64,000 nucleotides of DNA, from NCBI RefSeq assembly GCF_958979055.1, contig NC_084886.1:5165001-5229000 (forward strand), written 5' to 3'. Made by a program: the position numbers and the translations under genes. Shown piece by piece: positions 9,522-22,598 of this stretch. A model generated the notes under the pieces. The model had not been told where the DNA came from. It saw only the letters and a program-made list of their open reading frames with translations, and searched no databases. The stretch comes from Alnus glutinosa. Taxonomy: Eukaryota > Streptophyta > Magnoliopsida > Fagales > Betulaceae. Each line of letters opens with the position of its first letter. Position 1 is the first letter of the stretch.

Positions 9522-12500
9522 ATGAATTTTCTGCTGCGGCCTGCTCAAAATGCAGCTGCAGAACAGCCGTCTACAAATGAATCTCTTGCGGATACACATT
9601 TTAAGTCAAAACCTGCAGCAACTTTGGAGGGTCTTATAGCTGAAGATCCATATCCGCGGTATTCCGCGGTTGAAGATCGCAGTGGAGGGACTGTTGGAGG
9701 TGAAGGTGAAAATGGCAGCGTTGGAGATCCACATGGAAAAAACGAGTCCTCTACTGTAGTGAAGCACTCCGATGTTTCTGAAGAAGAAGGATGCATTACC
9801 ATTCCATATAGTATGTCGTTGCAATTCTAGTAAACATGCGTATTGGTTTATCAAGTGATATGATCAGATGCAGACATTTACATGCATTTTGTGCATATAG
9901 TTCTGATTGATGCATGCAGAAATCAAGAACAAATTGAAAAGTCAATTAATTTTAATAGGGAAGGAAATAATTGAATGAATGATAAATTACAAAGTTTTTA
10001 TCAGCAAATATAGGCAATAAGTTGATTGGGCTCAGTTGGTAGCTGGATGGTGATGGTGGGTTTGGTTATGGTTTTGATTAGTACGGGGAGAGTTGGTATT
10101 CTGTTGACCATTCCCCTCTCTATCTCAAAGGCTAAAAATCAAAAAGATAGCTGCTCTTCTCTTAGTCTTTTAAAGAATATCAGTGCATTCTTATGGTAAC
10201 AAGGTTGATGGGGATTATATACATGTTGTTATGACAAAGATAAGGATTTCCTGACATTGGTTTTTGACTCAAATGCTTGATTTACATCTTCCAATTTTTT
10301 TTTTTAAATTTTTTTTTTATTATTTTGTGAATTATGTTGGAGATTAGTTTCATTCAAGTCTTCCTATAGCTTGTTCTATGATGTGCTGTATGAGATTCTC
10401 TTCATAATTAATTTTCTCTGTTTTGGTATATCTAATGCCTGGTTTGCTCTTGTAGAGGAATTACCTGACAATTGGAATGATGCACTAGATATTCATTCAT
10501 TACGCTCAATGGACCGCTCCTTTGTTTTTCCTGGTATTTTTTTCTTTCTTGATTCTCTTTACTTTTTTCACTTCTGACATGCATTAGTTCTTTTTCCTTG
10601 ACGGAGATGTTGCATTCGTTACATGGGACCTGAATTCTATTTCTTATCCAGGTGAACAAATTCATATCTTGGCATGCTTGTCAGCATATAAACAGGATAC
10701 CGAAATTATTACTCCATTTAAAGTTGCTGCAGTAATGAGTAAGAATGGCATTGGACAAAGCCCCAAGAAACAAAATGGAAACATAGAAGATGGAACAAAT
10801 TCAGTGTCTGGAGAAGGCCGAAGTCCTGATGGTCAAGATATAGATAAGAATGGTGAAAAGCTATCAAAAGAAAAGATTGATCCTGTAAAGGATTTTTCTG
10901 CTAGTGAATCCCTTCTAAGAATGGAAGATCACAGGAGACAGACAGAGACATTGTTGCAAAGGTTTGAGAACTCCCATTTTTTTGTTAGGATTGCGGATTC
11001 AGGTGAGCCACTATGGTCAAAAAAAGGTTCTCACAAGAAATCTTCAGAATCTTTGGAGATGAATGGTCAGGATTCTACAGCGAATGGAACCCAAAAAACT
11101 GCAAAAAGCATCTCTCATTTTAATGCAGTTATTGATAGAGGAAATTTTGATGCTAATGTTTCTGGTGGAGTGGCAAGAAATTGTATTAAGTGTTGCTCTC
11201 TTTCTAATGGAGACATAGTGGTATGTGCCACAAACTTCTAGGTTATTAATGACATAGAATATGTTTTATTTTGTACTGACTAGAATCTTTTTGTGCATGT
11301 TAGTTACTCTTACATGTATAGAATTCATGGTGCATATTCATATATGCTAATATAGCATTTAGGAGCTGGATGATAGTGTAACTTATGCTCAATATTTCTA
11401 TCTGATATGCCGGATGTTTTATTATGGTCATGGGAAGCATTCTGTCAGTGATGCAAATGTGAGGATTTATATATTGAGCTTTATATTCTGTAGCTATTGT
11501 TATTTTCACATTTTGAAGCTGCTAACTTGTTATTTTATATTGAGCTTTACATTCTATAGCTATAGCTATTGTTATATTCTGTAGCTATTGTCTTGCTATT
11601 ATGATGCAAAATTTTCTATTGTTATGTTTCCTGTGTGAGCCAGCTCAGCACTTTGGTTGCACCTCATGAATAACAATTATTTTTCCATAAATATCATTCA
11701 AATCCAATTAGTTTTTCAATTGTATATTAGATTTGTTAATGATTTTTATGGAATCAATGTTTCGGGGTCAAGTCACGAATAATCTCTTTGCTGTCTTGCA
11801 TTTAGAAAAATCCCTACATCATGCTGAAGATCTATAAGTTATTGATTGATTATTTTGAGAAAAGCTACATAGAATTATATAATGAATTTTTTGACAAAAG
11901 CTAAATAATTAGAGAACTAGGGAAGGGCTAGACAGGAGGAGGACCTTTATAATGAACAAGAGGCTCATGAAAAAAACCTGTAATTTATCATGGTATGAGT
12001 GAAGAGCATTTCAGTTTTGTTTATAGTTCAATCAGCATATAACAGCAGCAATCAAAATTTATAGTTTGGTGGAGATAGCACTCAACTATAATTTTGCCAT
12101 ACTTGGGGTCTGCTTTGGAGCCTATTGATCACATGGAATCTTTTGATTAATATCACTAAGCTAGCTAGAATCTAAAACTTAAGGAAGTAAATTTTCTGTC
12201 ATAACAGGCCACCATTTGCTGCTAGTTGGTCTTGATATGTTTTGGTGATCATTTAGACAAGATCCTGCTCCAGGATCAAGCTAAGACTTTCTTTTTTCTT
12301 TTCTTTTTTTCTTTTGTTTGCTTTCCCCCCTAACTCAGTTTGGCAGTTACAATCACAGTATAAAAAAAAATGTTTGGAAATTATAATCCTCATTTCTCCA
12401 CTGCAGCTTGGAGCCATTATGTTCAAATCTCTTTAATGCTTGGATGGCGGTGTAAAATAGCCCTCGCTTTTCTAGCTTTGCGGACTTTCTAGACTTTGTG

Positions 12501-15500
12501 CTCTTCTTTTTCTCCCTAATTGGGGGTCTCTCTTATATACTTTCTATGTGCTTGAGTTACGCTCCTTTGTGCTTTCTTTGAATTTGATGTACTTATCAAA
12601 AGAAAAAATTCCTCCACTACAGCTTGTAGTCTTCTTTAATGTTCGATTATATTTGTATAGAAAAACATAAAGCGGCTGATGTATGGAACTCAGTTTGACA
12701 GAACCTTGTTATGAGTTATTAGTTTTATGTCACTTCCAGTCACGTGCACTTTAAGATATTCAGCTCGCTGCAAAATGTTACTGGGGGAAAACCTGGGTGA
12801 TCCTAGTTTGTATAAAAATTAGATTGTAACCAGCGTTTATGACTGTAAAAACTATTGCAACATAAATATGTAGGTTTAAGTGAGGTGGTATTTGCTGCAT
12901 TGCTTCTGCTTTGTTTTATAACAGCTTATTGCTTATCCTATATTTTGACTCTCAGAACTGTTCAGTGATGAATGTTTGTATTCCTGGTGCACATTGCTGC
13001 ATTTTCCAGTTGTTTGGAGTACCAGTTCTCAGCTTAATCTATTGTTTGGAAGGATGCAGGTGCTTTTACAGGTGAATGTTGGTGTTGATTTTTTGAGAGA
13101 CCCTGTCATTGAAATTCTTCAATTTGAGAAATATCAGGACAGAAATTTGTCTTCTGAAAGTCAAGACAACTCTGTTCGTGCAAATCAGGATCCATGTGGA
13201 GAACTGTTAAAATGGTTGCTTCCCTTAGATAACACTGTCCCTCCACCTCGTCCTTTATCTCCCCCTCCTCTAAGTTCCACTTCAGGAATTGGTAACTCAA
13301 CTCAAAAGTCAACTTTTTCTTCCTCTTCTGGCTCTCAACTCTTTTCTTTTGGCCATTTTAGAAGTTACTCCATGTCATCGCTACCTCAAAATACTGCACC
13401 ACCTCCTGGACCTGTTAAAGCTTCCAGTTCTAAGCCAAGCTTTGACCTTGAAGAATGGGATCAGTTCTCATCTCAGAAGCCTTCGAAGAGTCAACAAGTT
13501 GGAAGTGAAGAGCTTTTATCTTTCCGAGGTGTGGCTTTGGAACGAGAACGTTTTTCTGTTTGTTGTGGATTAGAGGGCATCTATATACCAGGTCGAAGGT
13601 GGAGGAGAAAACTTGAAATTATTCATCCTGTAGAAATCCATTCTTTTGCTGCTGACTGCAATACAGATGACCTTATATGCGTTCAAGTAAAGGTGTGAGT
13701 GATGTCTACTACTGAATCAAATCATTTAATAAGTTCACTTCTTCCCAAGAATTTATATAATATTTTGACCAGACCATGTACAAATGATACTTGTCGAGTT
13801 TTGCGTTTATGTTTTTGCCCTATTTCTGTTTGCAGAACATTTCTCCAGTACATACACCAGATATTGTGGTATACATAGATGCTATAACAATTGTTTTTGA
13901 GGAGGCTTTGAAAGATGGACCACCCTCATCATTACCAATTGCATGTATTGAAGCTGGAAATGAACACAGTTTGCCGAACCTAGCCCTCAGGTTGTTGTTC
14001 ACTCTAGGTATCTTAATTTACTATGTGTTGTTAGCTCTTGTACTGTATTCCCCGGATATATCACTGTTGCTATTGATGGTGGATATACATTGTCTAAATG
14101 CAAGATAATTTTGTAGGCTATCCCAAACATTTTGGGTAATGAAAACTGATTGATATGGAAATTTTGTTTACTAGGGACGATGCCCTTGTTACATGCATGA
14201 TAAGTAATAAAATTATGATGCAGCAGATCTGGTACTAACTTGATGCAAAAAAGGTCTTGGTCTACGGTGATGTTGGCATAACAAAAAGGGCACTACCTTG
14301 AGTTTGGCTGATGCACACAGTAAGCACCGCTTTTCTAGTCAGCAGATGCAATAATCAGTTTTTAAGAGCTATATTTAGCACAGCAACAAACAAAAGGTAG
14401 CAAAGAATGAAATTGGAACTCAAAGCAGGAAATTTTAGGTTCAAGAAAGATTCCAAATCTGAAATTTTCATATTTATGGCAAAATCTTCTTACAGGACAA
14501 AAGACTTTTTGTAGTAGGCCCTTAGCAACCCTCCAATTTTGGCCCTTGGTTAGACATACATCCTTTTAGCCTCTTCAAGTGCATTGGAAGTAATATACTA
14601 GAAAATGTATTTCAAATCCATTAACAAAATTAAAACAAAGAAACAAATGGAAACATGAAGACACAAGTAAGAGAGACCAGCTAAATATTGGGCCAATCAC
14701 GGAGGAATAGTTTGCCTGCTTTGTTATGGATTGCTTTCTGCAATGCTGCGTGCAGTATTAATTTGACATTGAAGCTGTACTGAAATATGCTAACCAGTAT
14801 TACTGTCCTTGTTAAACTCTCTAGGGAGGTGACAGAAAAATTGTACACAATCTGTTGATGGGTGTGTTGAATGTGGATTTGCTGCCAACCCCACGGTTTG
14901 AAATTTTTAGGTTTTGAGTATATCATGTTTTAAACTTGGTTTCATCTTTGTAACTTTTTTATGAGTGAGTCAATGGGAAGTAGATAATGCTAAACTGTAG
15001 CTCCATCTGTTTGGAAAACCTCTTTGTGACAATGCTTTATTCATTTGATGTTAAACAAGATCAAAGTGACAAGTATTAGAGGACTGAGATCTAGAGAAAG
15101 TACCTTCTGTAAACCTTTTTATATGTTGCTCAGTTGTTAAGAAGAGGAAAGAGAGAGAGAAGAGATGTACTGAAAAGGTGGAGGACATTTGCGTGATGTG
15201 ACTGGTCGGTGGTCAAGTAGTTTCATGAGGTAAATTTTTCCCCCGCGAGGGAAAAAAAATGACACTGGATCATATAGGTGGGATCATGTCATTGGTTTAT
15301 TAAGTATTTCAACTTGGTTCAAATTGATTCAGCAAGAAAACCAAAGAAGTATACATAAATGAATAGAAGGCAGTTATGATCCAGAGTTACCAGATTCCCC
15401 TAATCACCCTATGAGCCACAGGTGAGATCATGCATCTTGATTCGTGGTACTTACATGTTAAAGTCTTCAAAACAAGGGATCCGAACATACTGTGTTCATC

Positions 15501-17916
15501 ATTGTTGAATGAAGAGGGGATGTTTGGCTAAAATTATAATTATATGGAAGATAAAGGGGGAAAAAAAAAAGGAGATATAGAGTTGTCATTGATTAACTTT
15601 AGGTGTTTTTATATATATAAGATCTGTTCTTATGTGTATATATGTACATATGTAATTGTATTCCATATCAAAGCAACACAAATAAGTGTATTATACGAAC
15701 CGCGGCCCTAATTAGCGAACCAACTAAATCTAAACATGGTAAAGGTCTTCCAAAACCTTTTAATTCTACATTGGATTTGGGTCATATGAGCTGGATGTGT
15801 CAAGGATTTCTCACCCCTTTTTTTATGTTGTTTCCTGTGCATGGTGAGAGGTAATTTATGGCATGTTGATGTCAACTTAATCGTGAATAAAGAGTGTAAC
15901 AAATTGCATAATTCCGGATTTGTCCATATTGCTGTAAAAATTGTATATGGCTGCATATGCGTGTCAATTGAAAGAAAGAATATAGATATTCCTATAGTGT
16001 CTAGGAAGTGGTGTGTAAATGGAAAGAATCTTAATTTTGTATTTGAGTTGCAAGTTTATATGTTGCCTTGAATATTTTCCTCATGACAGGAGAGGCGAAG
16101 AGCACTCTTTTATTCTTAAACCTGCAACTTCTATGTTGAAGAATCTCAAGGCTCATGGTGAAAGAAGCTCACAGTCGTCACAACTATCATCTGGAAATGT
16201 AGCATCAAGTTTGCGCGTTCTCTCCAAAACCATTGAAGGAAAGAGGATTGCTTCGACTGCTGATCAGTATGCAATTATGGTGTCATGTCGGTGCAACTAC
16301 ACTGGTATCTATATTGCTTTTAGTTTGCCATGTCTTCTGGAAAACTACAAACAGTTGTTTCTTATTATTGCTATTTTTATCTGATGGTTTCTGTTAAATG
16401 TAGAGTCAAGGTTGTTTTTCAAGCAGCCGACAAAATGGCGACCCCGTATCTCAAGGGATCTTATGATCTCTGTTGCGTCTGAAATGTCAGGACAATCTCC
16501 CAGCCCCAATGGAGTCTCTCAGCTTCCTGTTCAGGTTTCATATGAATTTGATTACTCATCTATTTCAGTTTCTGTAGGCTCCCTATCTTTTTCTCATGCT
16601 ACTATAACTAGTTTGTGTCTGACTAGTTCAAATTCTCAGGTCCTAACTCTTCAGGCTTCAAATTTGACATCTGAAGCTCTTACTTTGACAGTTCTTGCTC
16701 CAGCCTCATTTACTTCTCTTCCTTCTGTGGTGTCCTTAAATTCCTCACCATCAACACCAATGAGTCCATTTGCTGGGTTTTCTGAGTTAACAGGTAGGGT
16801 TAGTGGTGACAGACGTAGTAGTGCTATGCAAAGGCTGAGCTCAGCGCCTCTTCTGTCGGATAATCAGAAACAGAATGGTGACGTTGGAGCTCGGTCAGTT
16901 TCCTTGAATAAGCAAGCTTCTCCTTCATCTGATGTTGTTCCAAGTACTGGTCTGGGTTGTACGCATCTGTGGCTGCAGAGTAGAGTTCCATTAGGGTATG
17001 CCTCTCTTCTTCTTCTTCCTCCTCTCCCTCTCTCTGCCCCCACCAAATACATACATACATACATGTGTGTGTGTCTGTGTAAATATATATATAAATAAAA
17101 TAATGAGGATAATTACATTTTACTATGGTCGCATCAGATCTGTTCCTTCTCAATCTACGGCAACCATCAAGCTTGAGCTGCTTCCATTGACTGATGGCAT
17201 AATTACATTGGACACCTTACAAATTGATGTCAAGGAGAAAGGTATCGATTTGTTTATTTTCATTGTTTGATTTCTTCATACCTGTATGCTCGAGCTGTCA
17301 GAAGAAATGAGTTATTTATGCATTTCTGTTGGACCCATGTGAAGTCCTCACCTAATGATTGGAGAGTTAAAGATTCAGTAAATGCTTAGGGATGCTTTTT
17401 CTTGCTTATACCATGACCATTGTTGGCTTTCAAAGAATCTCTGCATAGATGGAGCTACAGCTTAGCATTATCTAAAGACACAAACCCACCCCCAACCCCA
17501 CACACTCTCATATAGCTGTGTTCTGTCATGGATTCTAGAAGGTTCTTATCTGTGACCTGTCCTCATCTACTGGCTCTGGTTGTTTGGTTTTCCAAGCAGT
17601 TTGTATCTGTTGCAGGCTAATATATGTTAGCAATGGAGGGTTTGCATACTGGAAAGCTCTCGACTGGTTTTATGATTACTTCTTCCTGTTGCTCCCTAGA
17701 AACATACTTTCTGTAATTCTATTATTACTTCTTACTGTTGCTACCTAGAAACGGCTGTACTTTTCTGATAGTTCTCAAATGTTAATCCAAAAAGCTAACC
17801 ACAAGTGCTGAAGTTCTTATGGAAATTTACTTTCTGGCATAACAGGTCTTGCCTATGTCCCTGAGCACTCACTGAAGATCAATGCAACTTCCAGCATTTC
17901 CACAGTGATTGTTTAG
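9522..17916 (+). CDS. Plant-specific TRIPP-like protein (TRAPPII-associated), tentative name
   Basis: Exons: 9522-9810, 10456-10533, 10652-11220, 13060-13692, 13836-13990, 16090-16304, 16404-16534, 16640-16995, 17138-17241, 17846-17916. They sum to 2601 nt (866 aa) with agreeing phases. I recognise a conserved plant-only family of about 840-870 residues and believe it is that of Arabidopsis TRIPP, reported as a plant-specific TRAPPII-associated trafficking protein; the name is from memory and tentative. Visible features: an acidic, low-complexity N terminus (about 1-100); a Lys/Ser/Glu-rich stretch with MEDHRRQTETLLQRF (about 200-220); a Pro/Ser-rich linker (about 370-430); beta-rich segments such as IYIPGRRWRRKLEI; and a Ser-rich segment (about 690-800). 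There are no transmembrane helices and no catalytic motifs. The start is the first ATG, after the leader-intron acceptor. Intron 7 (16535-16639) is 105 nt, in frame and stop-free. Confidence 0.85.
12411..12611 (+). mobile_element. Short 5'-truncated LINE/retroposon insertion
   Basis: About 200 bp ending in TGATGTACTTATCAAAAGAA, the same ACTTATCAAAA tail seen (inverted) on the LINE at 45933-46632. It is flanked by 15-bp direct repeats CTCCACTGCAGCTTG (12396-12410) and CTCCACTACAGCTTG (12612-12626), which are target-site duplications. It lies in intron 3 of the TRIPP-like gene. Confidence 0.7.
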
Positions 17917-18582
17917 GATTGAACTATTTTAATTTCCATTTTTATCACATTATTTTGAGCAGGGAAAAGAAGTTTGATGTGCTAACTTACCCATTAAACC
18001 AGCATTAAGCCTGTCTTGCCATCCAGAAAAGTAGCACCAATACATGTTTGCCTCTCTCGAGTGAAGTTGGTATTGTCATGTCAATTTGTTTTAGAAATTT
18101 AGCTACACGTTGTGTATTGTAAACTATGATCTTGAGAATTGAATGGTAGTTGTTATATACCCTTTATAGGAAAAGAATGTACGCTTTGTAGATTATCTAC
18201 TTTTGTTAAAATTTTGTTCATATTCATACTACTGAATAAAAGCAGAGAATCGTTATAGCTCTTTCCAGAAATGGTCAGTCTGTATATTTGGATTTCCAGC
18301 TCATTATCATTTATTCAGCTTTTCTTTTTGTCATCTGTCCATTTCTTCATTGCTCCTGTCTTCTTTCCCATTGTTGTACAATGCATCAGTATTAATTGTC
18401 AAAATATTGATTAAGTAATCAAATTCACTCTTTCTTAATTTTTTGGACAAATAATAATTTATGATTGTATTATAATATATGGTTTTGATTTTGAACCGAA
18501 ACTCTATTCTCACTCCCATTGAAAGTGAAGAATTGCATATGTTAGATTGCACTTATTAAAGGGAAGTTTGGTTCGCATCTTG

Positions 18583-18860
18583 GCCGCCAAGCCCATGCGG
18601 CTCTTGGCAGTTTCCCTTGCTATTTCTTTTGGTTGCCCATCTTTGATTCTTGAAAGTGATTCTCTCCTGAATGTTATTGCCATCAAGAATCCCCTGCTTT
18701 TTTTTTAGTGGGTCTCGGCGCTAGTGATATTTGATATCCAGGATTTGCTTCTCTTCTTTCCTGTTTGGACAGCCTTGAAGTTTTTCAGAAATGCCAATTT
18801 TTGTGCACACCTTGTCGCTAGACAGGCCGTTTTTCACATTATGTTTGGAAGTATTTACAC
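18583..18860 (+). pseudogene. LINE-type RNase H domain relic
   Basis: Conceptual translation shows the C-terminal half of a plant LINE RNase H domain: LLAVSLAISFGCPSLILESD followed by SLLNVI, then after a stop DIQDLL ... FPVWTALKFFRNANFCAHLVARQAV. The E-x-D-S-L and R-N-x-N-x-x-A-H-x-L-A-R signatures are clear. In-frame stops show it is dead. Confidence 0.7.
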
Positions 18861-19164
18861 TTTTTTTTTTTTTCTTAACTCTATTCATATTATGAGTGAC
18901 AACGACCCTCTCTTTTAATCCTTTCCCATTTTTCCTTATTTGAATAAAAAAAATTAAAAAAAAAAAAGTATAAAAAAGAAAGAAAAAGGGGAGTGTTTGA
19001 GTTATACCTAAAAGGAGAAGTGGTAAGATTGATAAGTATCAAATGCACTTTTTTTTTCTATCAATTTAATAATTATTATGGATTTTTTTTTTGTCGAAAT
19101 TTTGAAGGCCTTGTGAGCAATCGAAGTATTCCAAGAATAATGCTAAGATTTCTTTCAAATTAGG

Positions 19165-19365
19165 TTGGAAGAAATTCCTCCCATCCGGTCTATAAAATTA
19201 TAATGTGTTCTTTAGCATGTGAAACACTTTTTTTTTTTTTTTTTAATAACATGTATTTTTTAATAGAATTTTTCTCATATCTTTTAATACTACTAAAAAA
19301 TACAAGTCACGTGCTTAAAGATCATATGACAATTTTATAGTCGGAGTTGGAGGAACTTCGTCCAA
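19165..19365. mobile_element. Foldback MITE-like element, about 200 bp
   Basis: The left end TTGGAAGAAATTCCTCCCAT and the reverse complement of the right end, TTGGACGAAGTTCCTCCAAC, match and pairing continues inward over about 60 bp (CTATAAAATT, then CTTTAGCA/CTTTAAGCA). Loop AT-rich, non-coding. Confidence 0.7.
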
Positions 19366-20319
19366 AATTGTAATTGCCTTAAGCTCTTGTAGTGATGATG
19401 CTTTTGTGTCTGCTTTTTCTACTGGCTTTACTGCTTTAGGTTAGGTGTAGCAGCAAGTTTTCAACCATGAAGTTATTTCATTTTCTAGTGTTTGATATTG
19501 ACACAACCATTTTGGATTGATTTTGATTGAATCATGGATCCCGTATTGAAGCACTTCAGAGTCTCGAACACCTCATGCCTTTCTAGACCTTGACTTTTGT
19601 ACCAATGGTTGAGAAAGCAAGGGGATGATAGTTAGTGGCCTTTGAGGTGTAGGCATGCAGCCGCATTATGCCTCGGAAATCTGTGGCCTAAACTCTATCC
19701 TAATCTTTATTTATTTGGCAAAACTTTATATATAGTTTGGTATATTCTAACGCAGACCCGGCTTTTGAAATACTGCTTTTCAGGTGGAAGCAAGAGAGAA
19801 GTGAGAACCCAACCCTTTTATCTTTCCCTTTTGAAATTTGTTCAAATGGGAGGCCACATTGTCTAACAAAATGGCCAGCTTTTCATCTCCCGGTTAGAAG
19901 CATTTTCAATTCGTCTTTCATTCTTTTTTTCATTCCGATCAAGAATGAGAAGTACCCTCCCTTCAAGCTATATAAAGTATATTATGAGGTTAAAATGGTG
20001 CAACTGCCATGTTGCTTAATTGGTTTAACTTGTTTAACAAGGATCGATCTTAAAATTTTCAATAGATGGATCTTCATCCAAGTATTTTGCCAAAAAAAAA
20101 AAAAAAAGAAAAAAAAAAAAAGAATAGTTATGGCTCTTCAACATCTTTAAAGGCCACTGATTTGAAATTAATGGAAACATCAAATGAGTGGAACGTGTGT
20201 TAGTTTAGTAGTACGGCGGGAGTTGGTCTTTGTGTTGTAAGCAGATGGACTAAAAGTCAAGCACAATTACTTGAACGAGCACACAATCTACTAAAAAATT
20301 GGCCTGTGCCTGTCAATTA

Positions 20320-20356
<37 letters not shown>

Positions 20357-20691
20357 GGTTGAAATCTGTCGTTCCTTTTAGGTTTTGGATGAAGATTGGC
20401 TGAAACTTTTTGGCCCAATTCGACTTAATTTGGACAGGAATGAGAGAGAGGGGGAGGGTAACGGACGGAGAGTGTTTCAGGCTTCTCAAATATATAGGCG
20501 TTACGCTACGGATTGATCAAGAACTGGCTCTCTCATTTTCTATTCAAAATTTTGTGAATTTCAAAAAAATGTTTTAGAGATTCTCATCGTTCTAATTATC
20601 ATTTGGCTATTACGTAGAAAAAGGAAATTACTTCGGTAATGAAAAGCAGCTAGCCTTTCACTTATGAGCTTGTGGTATTTACAACAGATAT

Positions 20692-20862
20692 ATGATACGT
20701 TTATAATCTTTGTACAACTTTTGTACAATCTCAATAATTTTATTTACTTTTTTATTTTTTAAATCAATTATTGGATATGTAGAACTCACATATAAGAAAA
20801 CATATCATTATCTAATGATTAGTTTGAAAAAATGTTATACAAAAGTTGTAAATGTATTATAT
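20692..20862. mobile_element. Foldback MITE-like element
   Basis: Imperfect inverted ends: GTTTATAATCTTTGTACAAC on the left, and on the right the complement of ATTTACAACTTTTGTATAAC. The interior holds ATTATTGGATATGTAGAACTC, similar to 8117-8260. Confidence 0.5.
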
Positions 20863-21240
20863 ATTTTTACAATAAAAGTTATGTTTTTTAGTTGACTACT
20901 ATACAACTGTCATACAACTGGGATGATGTAACAGTGAAAATCAATACTTGAATCACTGGATCAACAAGGGCTTTGTAAGAAAAGAAATCAATGATTGATT
21001 TTGACTGCCACGGCATCTCAATAATATAACACTCAACTAAATAATATTTTTCTTGCAATAATTTACTTCATATTCTTCATGGCTTTACCAAATGTGACTC
21101 TATGATCCTTTTCATGTGTTTGAGAGTTGATTAGGGCTTCTTGGACCGAAATCGGTTGCAATTAGCTGTCTTAATTGCAACCCTATCCAAATTCAGGTTT
21201 TTTAATTTTAAATTGCATCGTGTCATTAAAAAAAAAATGT

Positions 21241-21272
<32 letters not shown>

Positions 21273-22375
21273 ACTCCCAACATGGTATCTCCATCACTCC
21301 TGCAGCAAGTCAGCTAGTAGAAGGGAAAAAGACCAAAATAAAACATTTTGAAAAAAAAAAAATAACGAAATTGACATGCTTTTAATTTTCAAATAATAAA
21401 CTTAAAATTTAAGTTCATTTTCATTGACGAAATATATTCTTCTTCTTCTTTTTTATTTTTTATTTTTTATTTTTTTTAGATATGATGAAACATATTCTTA
21501 ATCGTTAACAAGTATAATAGCTTATCATAATGATAGGATAAGGTTTGATCCTTCCTACTTTAGACTAAAATACTCAAATTTTTACATTATTTTAAAAATG
21601 AATAAATAAAAGAGCTCTTAAAGTAAATATATCCTTCCATTAATTATTAATTAGGCTACTTCTGCACATATTATAGCTGTCCAACTTCTGGGAGCTCAAC
21701 GTATATTTTTGAAATATCTCATTAAAAGAAATATATATATATATATATATATATTTTTTTCCAAAAAATAAAAATGAATGCATGGGACCGATGAGATCAA
21801 TCTGACGCGCGGGCTTGCGTTTGTGTCCCACCTTCCGCTCTTGGAAGGAAGACACATCACCATCAAAGTGGGTCCCCTAGGTTTGTCTTCTCTCTCCTGC
21901 CTGAACTGCCCAAATTTCCCACTTCTCTGTCTGCCCGACATGCCCGCCCTTGTTTCCCAAAGCACACCCACTCTCGGGCCTGCGTTCCCAACCCCTGTCC
22001 GGTCAGCTATCACTGCCCGTTTTTCTCCGGGCAGCTCGATTTGCTTTTTCTAGTCTTCGATTCCGGTTTAACAAAAAAAAAAAAAAGAGAGACAAACACA
22101 GAGGTAGAGAGAGAGAGGGAGAGGGAGAGAGAGAATCGATAATTCAGAGTATATATCTGATATTTTCCAAATTTCTTTTCTTTCCAGCTTTAAACTGGTC
22201 AGCTTGCAAGAGGCCCTCTCTGAGATTTCTGTATCTTTGGGCAGACATTTCTGGGTTCCAGTGAGATTTGTTACTTCTCTCTGGTAAAGCTAGTACTATT
22301 TTTTCAACACCAACAGTTTCCTCAAGCTGATCAAATTCTGGGTGTCAAGGTTTCCTCAAAATTTTGATCTACTCC

Positions 22376-22579
22376 ATGTGATCTAGCTTTTCTCGTATGG
22401 GTTTGTCTAATTTCTCAGTTTAGGAGGGAAAGTTGTGAAATTTTTGGTACTATCTGGTAGTTCTGTTTGTGGGTTTGTTGGTAAAGAAAGACTGACCAGC
22501 GGCGGCGGTGGTGGGGGAGGTGGGTATAGGGTGGTGGTGTTTTGGGATTTTGGGGTTTCTGATGGTAAGTGTGGCTTGA
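22376..22579 (+). promoter_or_regulatory. Three short uORFs in the PBL34 leader
   Basis: Between the probable TATA-like motif (about 22150) and the start codon are ATGTGA, a start-stop uORF (22376-22381); an 8-codon uORF (22397-22423); and a 5-codon uORF (22562-22579) ending 20 bases before the main ATG. All are in unspliced-looking sequence. Their presence in mRNA depends on the unverified start site. Confidence 0.5.
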
Positions 22580-22598
22580 GTGTTTAGGTTAGTGAGAT

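Larger units (their letters stand above)
17917..22140. other. Spacer between TRIPP-like and PBL34 genes
   Basis: No intact gene. It contains a LINE RNase H relic (18583-18860), foldback elements (19165-19365, 20692-20862), homopolymer tracts (T-run about 20331-20356), a GA microsatellite (about 21241-21267) and an AT repeat (about 21730-21755). From about 21780 the sequence becomes GC-richer and probably leads into the PBL34 promoter. A TATATAT motif at about 22150 is a possible TATA box. Confidence 0.5.

Noticed and set aside
21696-22264. Several overlapping frames on both strands before PBL34
   Set aside because: GC-richer promoter/leader DNA with no family match; the frames contradict one another.
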